Origin: a virus
DNA length: 25,271 nt
Reading direction: 5' to 3' (one strand)
IMG/VR virus record: IMGVR_UViG_3300010354_011211
Location: 1-25,271 of that record
The notes under the pieces are model-generated. The model ran no database searches, was not told where the DNA came from, and saw only the letters and a list, made by a program, of their open reading frames with translations. Shown here in pieces: positions 9,901-17,411 of this stretch. The translations under genes and the position numbers were made by a program. The stretch's first letter is position 1. Every line of letters begins with the position of its first letter.

Positions 9901-12900
9901 TAAATTAGTGAGTAACTCAGCATCAAATAATGAATAGTTTTTTATATCAAATATTTGAACGTCTACTTCATCTGCCATGGCATAGCCGGCAGTTTTGAGG
10001 TCGTCTTCGTAATATTGATATTGGCTCGAAAGATAGTCATCAATAGCCTGTTTTACAGTAGGTGCCAGTAACTTGGTTACTATGGCCCGATATCCTTCTT
10101 GTGTTGGATGAATTCCGTCGACTGAGATGTAGCTAAGATAATCAGGCATGCTGTTAACATCAACAACATAGTCCGAATTCTCTAAAGCGACTGCTCTCAT
10201 GGCATTGGCATACGGTTTAAGATCTCTAATGCCAGGGCTTTCAAAGTTGGTATTAGGATTGTTTAGATCCAATTGGGCCGGAGTTTGCCAAATCACAATC
10301 TTGTTTGCTGGCAGTCTGCGACGAATCATTCGCAAATTTTCTTTGTAGACTTCGATGTCAACACCATTCTTGGCATCCTCAAAGCCATGATTTAATATAA
10401 CAATATCAGCTTCGATGTTGTCAGGCCAAACCCCATTAACTCCATCATTGCCGTTTAATAAACTAGCTGTGGTAGAACCTTCAACACTGCGTGTTGTAAT
10501 TGCTACTTCATACTCGCTTGATAATTCTTGATATAATAAGTAGTCTGGTGGTTCGTTAACTCTACCACTGACTTTGTCTGTTAAGCAAACTCTTGTAAAA
10601 TCCAGTTCGCCTAAACCCAAAGTTGTAGTCTCTGGGAATTCTGTCGCGGCAACTTCTTCGATAGTATAGTATAGTTCTTCAGTTTGTAGTAAAGAATCAG
10701 CTTGAATAAATGCTTCAGTGCCACTCTTGACAGAATCAGGGTAATAAACAGAACCATCTAATAGTTTTGTCCTTGGAAGTTCATTAGCAGAAATAGGTTC
10801 AAGCGACATCCAGACACGTTCAAAAGGCAACCTGGTAGTAAAATTAACTAGAAGATTAGTTGAAGGTAACACAACATCAGCTGACGAAACCGCAGTCTTA
10901 TAAGCTGAGGTTGTTAGTGGTCTATCATTTTCAACAACAGGTTCAATAGTAATATACAAATCCTCAGCCGAATCTAACGATGAAAATGCTATTTTAAAAC
11001 TTTCATTATTTCTAACAAAAGATTTAGCCTCACCCGACTGAACATCTGTAACTGCTACACTGTATTTGTTAAGTGTTTGAACATCAACAGAATAACCGTG
11101 TCTCTTTATAAAACCAACTGCGTACTGAGAACTATTAATATTTTTTCCGCACATGATACTATCACCAAACATTTCGATTTTCCAAGATTTCGAAATTTGT
11201 GATATATCATTTCTATTCAAAAAGACTTGTGGACTGTAGTCTATGGGAAATGCCAATAGATTAGATGGGGTAAGCGTTACAAATTTTTCACTTTCGGCCA
11301 GTGAGTTTGAGTTTAGGAATTCAAACAACAATGGATCGTTATCATATAAAGAATTTTTAATTAAAAAGCTGTACTCTGGATTACTGTCAATAGCACCATA
11401 ACTGCCTAATCTTGCCGCCCATTCTTCGTAAAGATCAATAGTGGCATCAACGTCGTCAAACCTTCCTTTGGCAAATGCTGTAATAGCATTTTTAGTTCCT
11501 TTGGTTTTAATGTAACCTTGATAAAATTTAATTTGACTAATTCCACTAACACCTAGATTATCTAAAAAGCTTCTTGGTTTGAATCCTATCAAACTGTTAC
11601 TATAAGCTGCCAAAGATTCGTTCGTGGGTAAATTATCAACATCATAAATTTCATCAAACTTTACAGCGTTTTGACTAAAGTTAGGAGCTAGGCCTTCTCT
11701 AAATACACTGTCTAACTTGGTCCATTTATTGAAATTAAAAATTTCGCTGCCATCGATATTTTCGAGTGCGCTATAGTTAAGTCCCTTGTAAGATACAATG
11801 GAGCCTTTCCTATAATCATAGTTTGGCAACCATTGATCAATTATTCCATTACTATAAACAAATCCAGGAGGTGTTAAATCACCATCCCATGAATTGGTTA
11901 CACTGCCTAGTAATTTTAATCTGTACTGTCTATCACCTATAGCGGGGTTAAGAATTACGTCATTAAAGATTGTGGTATTGTCTAAGACTAACACATGTTC
12001 AAACTGTACCAAGTTGAGTCTAATCAAGGCAATAGTTTGTTCGCTTAGAGTTTTTATTGTTGTTCGCTTGTTCTCACGTAAAACAGTGAAGTCGTTATTT
12101 CTTATAACATTAAAATTGGTTCCTACAATCTGTGATCCATAAACATAGTTGTCGATAGTATCAACAAAATAATTTTCGGTGAAGACGCTTAGGCTATCAT
12201 TGACTGGACTCAGGACTAAAATATTTCCATTTTTCCAACCTTGTTTACTCCATGTAACAAATTCTTTTACACTAAGCAACCAATTTTTTACAGTTTTCAA
12301 ATTACTGTCATATTCATCAAACACTAAACCTTGAGCTACAAGATAACGTTGATAGCTTACTAAAAAGTCTACTACTTGTTGAATGCTGGTAAATTCGAAA
12401 CCATAAGGTATTCTTATTTTTTGTGGGAAATATTTTTCAAATATTGTTACGTTTTCGCCTAATATTTCCATCTTATAATTAGTACCAGTGCTTCGACTTG
12501 GTATGATTATAAAATAAGGTAATCGTTGATCATAACCCGTTACAGTGTATCCTCGACTAGTCTTTTCAATTATGACTCCACTGTATGTGATAGTCTCTTG
12601 TGGAAGACTCTTATTCAAAAATATATCATAACTTTCGTTAGGAATAACGACACTTTCACTAGTGCTAGTTAGACTAATTTGATTAGCCAGAACAGTAATA
12701 TAATTTTTGTCCGTAAACCCACCAAACTTGTATGATAAATTTACATCACTATAGTTAATAAATTCTCGAAGTTTACTGTTAGCGTCAAATCCAAGACTGG
12801 TCAAATAACCATGTATCCAGTTAATGTAACCTGCGCTATATGTTGTTGTACCATTAACTGTTTCACCATTGATTATGATGTCTTTGAATGAAAATTTAAC

Positions 12901-15900
12901 ATTTTGTTTTTTACTGAAATACTGCGAAAGAGTACTAAAAGTACGTCTCTCAACATTGTAGGTATCAAACAGTATACCAAAATATCTTGCTGGCTTTAGC
13001 AATGCTAAACATTTTTGTATAGCATAGGCATAATTACTAGTCCTAGCCCAGGCAGTCTCAACTGGACCGTAATCGCCTAGTCCAAAGTTTTTAGATAACC
13101 TTTCACTATTAAAACCAGTAACTAGAACTTTTTGTGGCGAAAGTAATTGCCCATCAATGCCAACTGGTACATATTGTTCTATGTTTGCTCTAGCATAGAT
13201 CGAGTTTGTAGCTGTAAGATAATTTGTAGCAGTAGGTATCAGTCTTCTACCATTCTTTAATGCTTGTATAAGATTTGATCGTTTAACCAGGTCAGTCCAT
13301 GAATAATGAGTATCCCACCAAGTCGGTTTGACACTATAACCAAGCATTTCCCATGGATGGCTGTCAGGACGATCTGTGTCGTAGTAATAACGATATACAC
13401 CCCTCCAGTATCCTGGTAATCTATCACCACCAAAGTCAACTGATTGATTGTAGTTCCATGTCCATTCGTCGTTGGGAGAAAAATAACGGTTAGTAGAGTA
13501 ATCAAGCTGATTTTCACCAACCCACTTTAAAAATTCTATCCCTAAAACATTATTAAATTCATTTCTAGTATATTCAGTTGACCTAAACTTGCCAGGCATG
13601 AATTGGTGTATGTTGACTAGGTTAGGGTTGTAATTTACCTTAATATTACTGTAAATTCTTCTTTCTAATTCTAAAATCAAATCGTCTCTTATGTCATTGA
13701 ACGCTGGAAATAGGCTACCGTCATGGCCCTGGATCAAGTACATTCCGTTACCAGTTGATTCATCTAGAATTTTCTGTGGGTAGAATTTGGGATACAAACC
13801 CAGCTTAGTTGGGGTTTCAGGAATATAACTACCGTTGGTGTTTTGAAATTCTTTGAAAGTTATGATATCATATTCTTTCAAATCATAATTAGAGCTGATA
13901 GTAACAGTAATATTGTTAGTGTCAATTACATAATCAATGTCCCTAGTAATTAAGACATCATTAATATAAATTAACAGTGCTCGATTGGATGGTTCAATCG
14001 AAATAGAATTGTTTAGATTGTAAGTTCTTTGTCCTGTGTTAGTTACTCTTATAGTGGTTGTGAGAAAATTCTTTCCAAAAGGAACCATGTCAGAGTAGTA
14101 CCAAGGAAAATCTTGGTTCTTTACTTGAGCAAAACTCAGTAGAACTTCGTCAACAATATCGGGTACTTTGTTAAAACTACCAATATGGTTACCAATAGTT
14201 TCGAAAAATTTATATTTGAATCTTTCATATTCTTTGGCAGCGAAGTCGATACTATTGATAAAATTAATTTGCTGGTTGGTTAAAAATGCCATGGCCGGAA
14301 TAAGACTGGCACTGTTTTGAATTAATGTTCCGCCTACATCGAGTTTGATGTCTCTTAAATTTGAACTACCAAAAACTTCACCTACTAAGTCTTTGTGGTT
14401 CTCACCTATTCTTTCTAAATGATTTCTTAGTTGACCAAAAGAAACTTGATCAAATGTTTGATTAAACGGATTGAATTCTAGATTTTTAGGGATTTCGTAG
14501 TATCCCGATTTGATAGGAGAAGCAGCGTAGACAAATATATCTATCTTGTCTCCTTTAGTTAGAAGGTTATGATTTATTTTTACTGCTACAGTTTCGTTAA
14601 CATACTCTATACTATACTCAGGATCATCAATAGTTTGTAATCTTAGAAACTTATTGTTAACATAAACTCGAACACTGGCATCAGAATCTAAACTGGCTTT
14701 TGGATCCTGACTGATCTCAAAATAGTTAGTTACAGCATCGTACTTTGCTTCAATATGCTGAAACTGCTTTGATGTTCCTGCAGAAGAAAAATTAGTTAGA
14801 ACATTAAATCTCGATGATGTTAAATTCTTTCTTATGTATCCTATGTTGATAGGTGTTTTAACTTTATCCTCAAGAACACTGCCGACTCTATAATAAAAAG
14901 AATCATGATCGTAATTGTTGTCAAATAAAATATCAGAAGTAAAACTTGTTGTACCTGAATATTTCATTGGAAACCCAAGAACAATATCATTTGTACCAGA
15001 TCCAATTCCATAGCTGAATAATGGGCTTCCCGCAAAAGTACTTTCAGGATAAGAGTCCAAGCTAGTACCATTTAACGTTATTATGTCAAACAGTGGAGGT
15101 TGATTTAATTTTTTCTTTTGCTGCGAAACGCTCCACTTATTTCCTATATCAAGATAAAAAGATATGCCAGTGTTTGTGCCAGAAAGCACTACAATCGAAT
15201 CCCAAACGTCACAAGTTGTTATTTCCGATAAAACAACACGAGCATAGTTGACTAATACACCAGAATAATTTGAAAGAAAATAGTTAATAGGTGATTCTAA
15301 TATTAGATCATTACTGCCTAAAATTTGTTTCACACGACCCAAATAACTTCGATCGGCTAGATACAAATCGCAACCAATTTCTAATTCTGTAGTAAAGTTG
15401 GTGTTTGACCCTGTGACACGATCTGTGCCTGTCATTGATATGGTACCAGTGATAGAGGTTTGGTTGTTAGGCACAACTCTATCAAATACTGTAGCACCGG
15501 CTTGATCTAACCTGTTAACACGATAAATTGTTTTTGAATAATTTGTATCTGTAGCAAAAATTGCTGTTTGACCTGCTACTAAATTGATTTTTTTAGCAGC
15601 AAGATCTCTAAATCTTACTCCATTAATAGTCTCTAAGATATTATCAATACGATTGGGCTGACCTTGGTAAACGTACCTGAAATTTTCATCGAAGAACTGA
15701 TCTACAAATTGACGAAATTTTCTCCCGGTATTGTAAAGTTGTAAGCTACCTTGAAATTCTATAATTGGTCTATCGGCCCTAATTAGATTCGAAAAGTCTA
15801 AAGGTATGTTGTTGTGTTCAAACGAAGTTTTAATAACATCATAATGTACCCAACGATTAATCCTGGACCAAGCATTGTTGTCTAAACTGTTACGATTAAC

Positions 15901-17400
15901 AACAATGTAATCAGGTTTGTTTGAGCCTAATAAACTTTCATCAAAGTTACCAACGTCAAACTGTTTGCTTTCAAAGGCAATTTGTGTTGTTGCTTCCAAA
16001 ATCTCTGGGACTACAAGCCTATCATAATCAACTAAAGCGATCGACTCGCCTACACCCTCAACAAAATAAGTTTTGTTCCTGTATGATGTAGGTAATACAG
16101 TGTCATCAAACGACACTTTCATACCATTAGTAAATTGTACTCCATCAGGGGTAACGTAATTAACTGATCCAATTATGGCCGATACATTGATATCATAATT
16201 GATACCAGGTTCGACCAATTCAATAACACCAAAGTAATCGCGTCCCGAATGTTGATAATACAGAGTTTTATGTTCTCCGGTAATACCGTTAAATTCTATA
16301 TAAGATCCCGAGCTAGTAACATATTCTTTGCCCCGACTTGTTCCCAGGTTGACTAATACTCTTGTATTATCTTCAATGTTTCTTACAAAATCAACTTCGA
16401 TACGAACAGGTTGTCCAGAGTACTTTACTGTGCTTAATCTAAACACACCGGTTCTTTGATCTTCTGGTATAATTGTACCAAACCGATTAGTCCAATCTGC
16501 GGGGTCGGAGCTGTTATTAATGAAAATTATGTCTGTATTGTCAGGATAAAATTGATCACCACTTAGTTGACCGCTCATGCCTTCGCCAAAGTTCCATACA
16601 CTGTTATCTAATACAGCAAGAGTTTCTGATATAGCATACTCAACATGGTCAACTAAGGGATATTGTAAGTAAACATCCTGAGCTCCTTCAACAGGAGGAG
16701 TAAAAGTAATCGTAGAAGAACCGTTATTAGTTACACCTGCTACTGCCCTAGAGCTTGAATTGTAGCTGTATTGTTTTATACCATTTGATCCAGGTTCAGA
16801 CTGAATGTATAAATTACCAAGGAACATACTGGTATTGATGGTGTATGTTACACCACGCTTTAAATACAGTTTAGGATTTTGTTCTGACCCAGTTAAATTT
16901 GTTGAAATATAAGTGAATTGGTCAGTAAAGTTTATAGTAGTGTTAGAAAAAATTCTACGACTAGTAATTTTAATAGCTTCAGGACCAACTGGCATCCAGT
17001 AATAATTTTTATAATTAACTAACTTGTCAATATCAATTGGCGGAGAGTAAGAATAATATTCGTTATTAAATAGCCTATCGTGATCATTGGTAATACCACC
17101 ATAAACACCAATTCTATTAACAAGATCACTGTATCCAGCATATGTTTTTATGGTGCTGTCGTCTTCTCTTGTGGTAAATCCAATTTCAAGCTGATAGTTT
17201 TTACGTTGTAAACTGGCTTCTTCTACATAGTTTTCGTTAGGTTCATAAGCTGTGCTGAATCTACGGCCAACGAATCCATTGATTCTCTTAAAATCGGGTT
17301 CGCTAACTAACTGATCTAATGTACTAGAAAGAAACTTGCGATTGGCATCTGTTTGAAAAATGCTAGGGAGAAATCTAATTGTACGTCGTGTAACGGCCAT
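3943..17400 (-). CDS. Giant multidomain baseplate/tail structural protein in the gp7 position
   Basis: One uninterrupted frame of 4485 residues, roughly 500 kDa. It starts at ATG 17400, 11 bases after gp6. The N-terminus (RFLPSIFQTDANRKFLSSTL, then NYYWMPVGP) and parts such as AAKEYERFKYKFFETIGNHI and YVQEVKPYRTKIREF have the style of large structural proteins of T4-like marine phages. Its place after gp6 suggests gp7, the wedge protein that contacts the fibres, though I cannot show homology to T4 gp7 (1032 residues). Visible modules: a GTISMTGTDRVTGSNTNF-type repeat near residues 640-700; CBM5/12-like motifs (YDYRKGSIVSYKGLNYSA near 1855; VTYFKGNIISYNGQAY near 4030); an SGNH-esterase-like domain at about 2072-2455 containing small LYYTIE repeats; a jelly-roll-like module at about 3560-3785; a FAM3/ILEI-like domain at about 3793-3925; a Thr linker at 4172-4183; an Ig-like domain; and a LamG-like C-terminus. 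No signal peptide or membrane segment is seen. The last third probably faces the host surface. Confidence 0.85.
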   Translation of the reverse strand: MAVTRRTIRFLPSIFQTDANRKFLSSTLDQLVSEPDFKRINGFVGRRFSTAYEPNENYVEEASLQRKNYQLEIGFTTREDDSTIKTYAGYSDLVNRIGVYGGITNDHDRLFNNEYYSYSPPIDIDKLVNYKNYYWMPVGPEAIKITSRRIFSNTTINFTDQFTYISTNLTGSEQNPKLYLKRGVTYTINTSMFLGNLYIQSEPGSNGIKQYSYNSSSRAVAGVTNNGSSTITFTPPVEGAQDVYLQYPLVDHVEYAISETLAVLDNSVWNFGEGMSGQLSGDQFYPDNTDIIFINNSSDPADWTNRFGTIIPEDQRTGVFRLSTVKYSGQPVRIEVDFVRNIEDNTRVLVNLGTSRGKEYVTSSGSYIEFNGITGEHKTLYYQHSGRDYFGVIELVEPGINYDINVSAIIGSVNYVTPDGVQFTNGMKVSFDDTVLPTSYRNKTYFVEGVGESIALVDYDRLVVPEILEATTQIAFESKQFDVGNFDESLLGSNKPDYIVVNRNSLDNNAWSRINRWVHYDVIKTSFEHNNIPLDFSNLIRADRPIIEFQGSLQLYNTGRKFRQFVDQFFDENFRYVYQGQPNRIDNILETINGVRFRDLAAKKINLVAGQTAIFATDTNYSKTIYRVNRLDQAGATVFDRVVPNNQTSITGTISMTGTDRVTGSNTNFTTELEIGCDLYLADRSYLGRVKQILGSNDLILESPINYFLSNYSGVLVNYARVVLSEITTCDVWDSIVVLSGTNTGISFYLDIGNKWSVSQQKKKLNQPPLFDIITLNGTSLDSYPESTFAGSPLFSYGIGSGTNDIVLGFPMKYSGTTSFTSDILFDNNYDHDSFYYRVGSVLEDKVKTPINIGYIRKNLTSSRFNVLTNFSSAGTSKQFQHIEAKYDAVTNYFEISQDPKASLDSDASVRVYVNNKFLRLQTIDDPEYSIEYVNETVAVKINHNLLTKGDKIDIFVYAASPIKSGYYEIPKNLEFNPFNQTFDQVSFGQLRNHLERIGENHKDLVGEVFGSSNLRDIKLDVGGTLIQNSASLIPAMAFLTNQQINFINSIDFAAKEYERFKYKFFETIGNHIGSFNKVPDIVDEVLLSFAQVKNQDFPWYYSDMVPFGKNFLTTTIRVTNTGQRTYNLNNSISIEPSNRALLIYINDVLITRDIDYVIDTNNITVTISSNYDLKEYDIITFKEFQNTNGSYIPETPTKLGLYPKFYPQKILDESTGNGMYLIQGHDGSLFPAFNDIRDDLILELERRIYSNIKVNYNPNLVNIHQFMPGKFRSTEYTRNEFNNVLGIEFLKWVGENQLDYSTNRYFSPNDEWTWNYNQSVDFGGDRLPGYWRGVYRYYYDTDRPDSHPWEMLGYSVKPTWWDTHYSWTDLVKRSNLIQALKNGRRLIPTATNYLTATNSIYARANIEQYVPVGIDGQLLSPQKVLVTGFNSERLSKNFGLGDYGPVETAWARTSNYAYAIQKCLALLKPARYFGILFDTYNVERRTFSTLSQYFSKKQNVKFSFKDIIINGETVNGTTTYSAGYINWIHGYLTSLGFDANSKLREFINYSDVNLSYKFGGFTDKNYITVLANQISLTSTSESVVIPNESYDIFLNKSLPQETITYSGVIIEKTSRGYTVTGYDQRLPYFIIIPSRSTGTNYKMEILGENVTIFEKYFPQKIRIPYGFEFTSIQQVVDFLVSYQRYLVAQGLVFDEYDSNLKTVKNWLLSVKEFVTWSKQGWKNGNILVLSPVNDSLSVFTENYFVDTIDNYVYGSQIVGTNFNVIRNNDFTVLRENKRTTIKTLSEQTIALIRLNLVQFEHVLVLDNTTIFNDVILNPAIGDRQYRLKLLGSVTNSWDGDLTPPGFVYSNGIIDQWLPNYDYRKGSIVSYKGLNYSALENIDGSEIFNFNKWTKLDSVFREGLAPNFSQNAVKFDEIYDVDNLPTNESLAAYSNSLIGFKPRSFLDNLGVSGISQIKFYQGYIKTKGTKNAITAFAKGRFDDVDATIDLYEEWAARLGSYGAIDSNPEYSFLIKNSLYDNDPLLFEFLNSNSLAESEKFVTLTPSNLLAFPIDYSPQVFLNRNDISQISKSWKIEMFGDSIMCGKNINSSQYAVGFIKRHGYSVDVQTLNKYSVAVTDVQSGEAKSFVRNNESFKIAFSSLDSAEDLYITIEPVVENDRPLTTSAYKTAVSSADVVLPSTNLLVNFTTRLPFERVWMSLEPISANELPRTKLLDGSVYYPDSVKSGTEAFIQADSLLQTEELYYTIEEVAATEFPETTTLGLGELDFTRVCLTDKVSGRVNEPPDYLLYQELSSEYEVAITTRSVEGSTTASLLNGNDGVNGVWPDNIEADIVILNHGFEDAKNGVDIEVYKENLRMIRRRLPANKIVIWQTPAQLDLNNPNTNFESPGIRDLKPYANAMRAVALENSDYVVDVNSMPDYLSYISVDGIHPTQEGYRAIVTKLLAPTVKQAIDDYLSSQYQYYEDDLKTAGYAMADEVDVQIFDIKNYSLFDAELLTNLVTGYKIWVAKDFNNDWQVYRATLNPTTITRARAGLNNQIVLTCSSLHYLSIGDMVAVRNIDASVNGFYQVLSTTDIEFIVEKLGVSIDLNLTNRTGTLFDFDKMRFKTLSHARAYQPKRGWLAYDPYVINPSYNLDLVYIDRGLNNSWQIYRPKKVDTVYKQVFYSNVITANTYSIIGINCIVANSLVSTVTYGEQINFCVFSNDDSENLYYTIEPATAADLASTPIIDGTLVSYSNSSVEVGTDIYDFDLIRSAEPIVDIESIKNLYIYDIKDRNILTRVDLYDPNKGKILGQARADIDIISDDDPASYRNTDNSSEYRYSEEIYWGNDQVGTYWWNTNKSRFIDYEQGDLDYRAANWGKLFPGSTIEVYEWIVSDVLPSVHVSEGREGTPLFANDEYYSDSVFVDPDTNTFVSRYFFWVKGRTNKTAKHKNSSTASLAEMILNPSNQGIPYMSALRNDTIALYNVGSYTQTDNAVMFIATKKLLNEKIIHSDFKLLQEGNTLKQFPDLIEQKLIDSLAGVDASGNPVPDPKLGKFNQIGLSIRPRQTLIVDLPDARRNFISYINSKFEQYPVVFKIRDNNKIYSDNLFAKDPEPDSSEYDYAVDYITDIYIPPQTKATIKILVRFDATYGGFWAFYDRTGVVNVLANSTNTTVRLIRKQSFDVTTLWEYKDWYKTGYSSSTVPTYTIDEFKDIYKLTLSNGDIIRVNNFTLNKTTSYGSIVTRNQQMAGDWEMYVYTFVDGKSNLELIGIQNKTIRLKDILYQPDGFDVGDFDVPLYDSNSLTELRYVLAALKQDIFVDDLKDEYNIMLFSLIDYILTEQKYIDWFFKTSFVTIVSKISGLNQLPSLVKDRQKNIESYVQEVKPYRTKIREFVNAYDQIDTYQLGVTDFDLQPYYDKNLNVYRSPSGEYPDIDLVEIQRPEYQEWVNNHKYTLGEVVISRPGYGFKTPDNSEEIVPSVEVIRTDLNSGQEANVSIEIASGTYGISKAYVIDSGTNFTSTPTIRLIGTGSTKPIDAQRHEFTVVSQGYSYFTVGERNKLGFGLFGRGGKDTLTTNYQNSLLNVLDWTEGSGGTSNFQSIGLVVENQRVRDQDPWNNSSIVWENRPSGDGDADGGWNHVNSNIDPTKTYRSVVWMRRTTSDSGGSLYHGLHTNGSWPSYAGSTNPTGSVRRLVDGAGEENPYWNFRSAADYTQGEWYLHVGHIFPADHTGTAAHPDSGIYTRLNGKVLINSGNLTDCKFPPNATQAMQRCYHYYCDDSSTRSQFAFPRFEELNDSAPSVQELLNYGPYQDVLYSIKNRGYHFHRIRRSDGQVVTSEIFDIYAQNQFGYTGRTSSDLAKELQRTTDEYVVVIHTYDEPSLNRLTQQPTSLLREMLRCGASREVFAGQTFKFRSSYILVGIPGCGEGRGIEHYAGSIDNAADAYCSIKFKIERGYLAPLVATPQFYKFSFSFALPENPKAGESYTYGERSYVYDGYRWTGTKTVTSTLSGNREPISAQLSPRLRNLQTRKLITTIKFDRVSYKSSVVDWQSNVTYFKGNIISYNGQAYQVTSQTYRSVVFTTSNLSVISSESFDNANDRIMGFYVPENSQSVPKDLKLLVNGIDPLYSTYTGSSSSTQDTILLGDTFGSNAGISAGNIKISGGKFVDRIFSHAPEELLPGYVYDSLSIRVLTQGSGSITTTTTAAPVGPHELTLNVFGKTETTIEVPYNEPGFSTTETYAIGFLGSSNSDSPQAITVRLLANPAGGTAVISPSSFSLLPGQQQSVTVTATNNMLLSKNWLDMSAFGNNFELLDNSPTWSIDKQGVFTFNSGVNVNDRASSVGTMTGINTDPGGYNTISFWMRWTGDNNAIPMEFKTNYRLWMPGGALGFNNGDGDLYGVTALEFLPFKNSWVFVTAVFHNTISGSTYVDYNKIYINGVSRTLTQVNGSATSGTAGIGITIANSSDPAVTPDVFEFGGDIGEFYAYNRELSEDEVLSLYFQTRDRYSL
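3946..4605 (-). other. LamG-like (concanavalin A-type) C-terminal domain
   Basis: Residues about 4266-4485. The pattern of a laminin-G type 3 domain is visible: YNTISFWMRWTG, NSWVFVTAVFH, a KIYINGVSRTL strand, FGGDIGEFYAYNRELSEDEV and a final LYFQTRDRY. This fold commonly binds sugars and often ends phage tail or fibre proteins. An Ig-like domain (about 4606-4848) precedes it, joined to the rest by a Thr5-Ala-Ala-Pro linker. Confidence 0.75.
5626..6024 (-). other. FAM3/ILEI-like domain in the giant protein
   Basis: Residues about 3793-3925. The order of motifs (FDIY, a helix, YVVVIHTYDEPSLNRL, LLREMLRCGAS, a FRSSYILVGIPG motif, then a Gly-rich turn) matches the FAM3/ILEI fold known from animal secreted proteins and the POMGNT1 stem domain, where it binds carbohydrate in the latter. 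In a phage tail a sugar- or surface-binding role is the natural inference. The identification rests on motif order alone. Confidence 0.6.
6050..6705 (-). other. Jelly-roll, carbohydrate-binding-like module of the giant protein
   Basis: Residues about 3566-3784. Strand-rich sequence with many aromatic residues (TYRSVVWMRRT, GSLYHGLHTNG, GEWYLHVGHIFP, SQFAFPRFEELND) reads like a beta-sandwich carbohydrate-binding module. Five Cys-rich positions (CKFPPN, RCYHYYCDD) stand out. It lies just before the FAM3/ILEI-like domain, so the two may form one receptor-binding unit. Confidence 0.4.
9215..9335 (-). repeat. Fourth LYYTIE-type repeat, outside the SGNH domain
   Basis: The unit INFCVFSNDDSENLYYTIEP, followed by ATAADLASTPIIDG, matches the three repeats inside the SGNH domain but lies about 1.4 kb further along the gene. 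Its existence shows that this unit is a mobile or duplicable building block within the protein. Confidence 0.55.
10036..11187 (-). other. SGNH/GDSL-esterase-like domain interrupted by repeats
   Basis: Residues about 2072-2455. Block I reads EMFGDSIMCG with the expected nucleophile Ser2081. Block II is probably the Gly in SVEGSTTASLL. Block III reads ILNHGFEDA, with Glu2341 where the family has Asn (G-x-N-D). Block V reads SVDGIHPTQEGY, giving Asp2428 and His2431. About 190 residues separate block I from the PPDYLLYQELSSEYEV segment that normally follows within some 20 residues; this insert contains three small repeats. Such domains in phage tails usually remove acetyl or acyl groups from host surface polysaccharide. 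Activity is uncertain because of the Asn to Glu change. Confidence 0.65.
10614..11025 (-). repeat. Three diverged LYYTIE-type protein repeats inside the SGNH domain
   Basis: Three units follow one another, centred on LYITIEPVVENDRPLTT, VWMSLEPISANELPRTK and LYYTIEEVAATEFPETT, each preceded by a beta-like stretch and followed by a short Leu-Gly or Leu-Asp-Gly turn. The repeats are similar in protein but diverged in DNA. They resemble the short Ig-like 'LYYTI' units of phage tail proteins. Confidence 0.6.
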
Positions 17401-17411
17401 TCGCTAATCCA

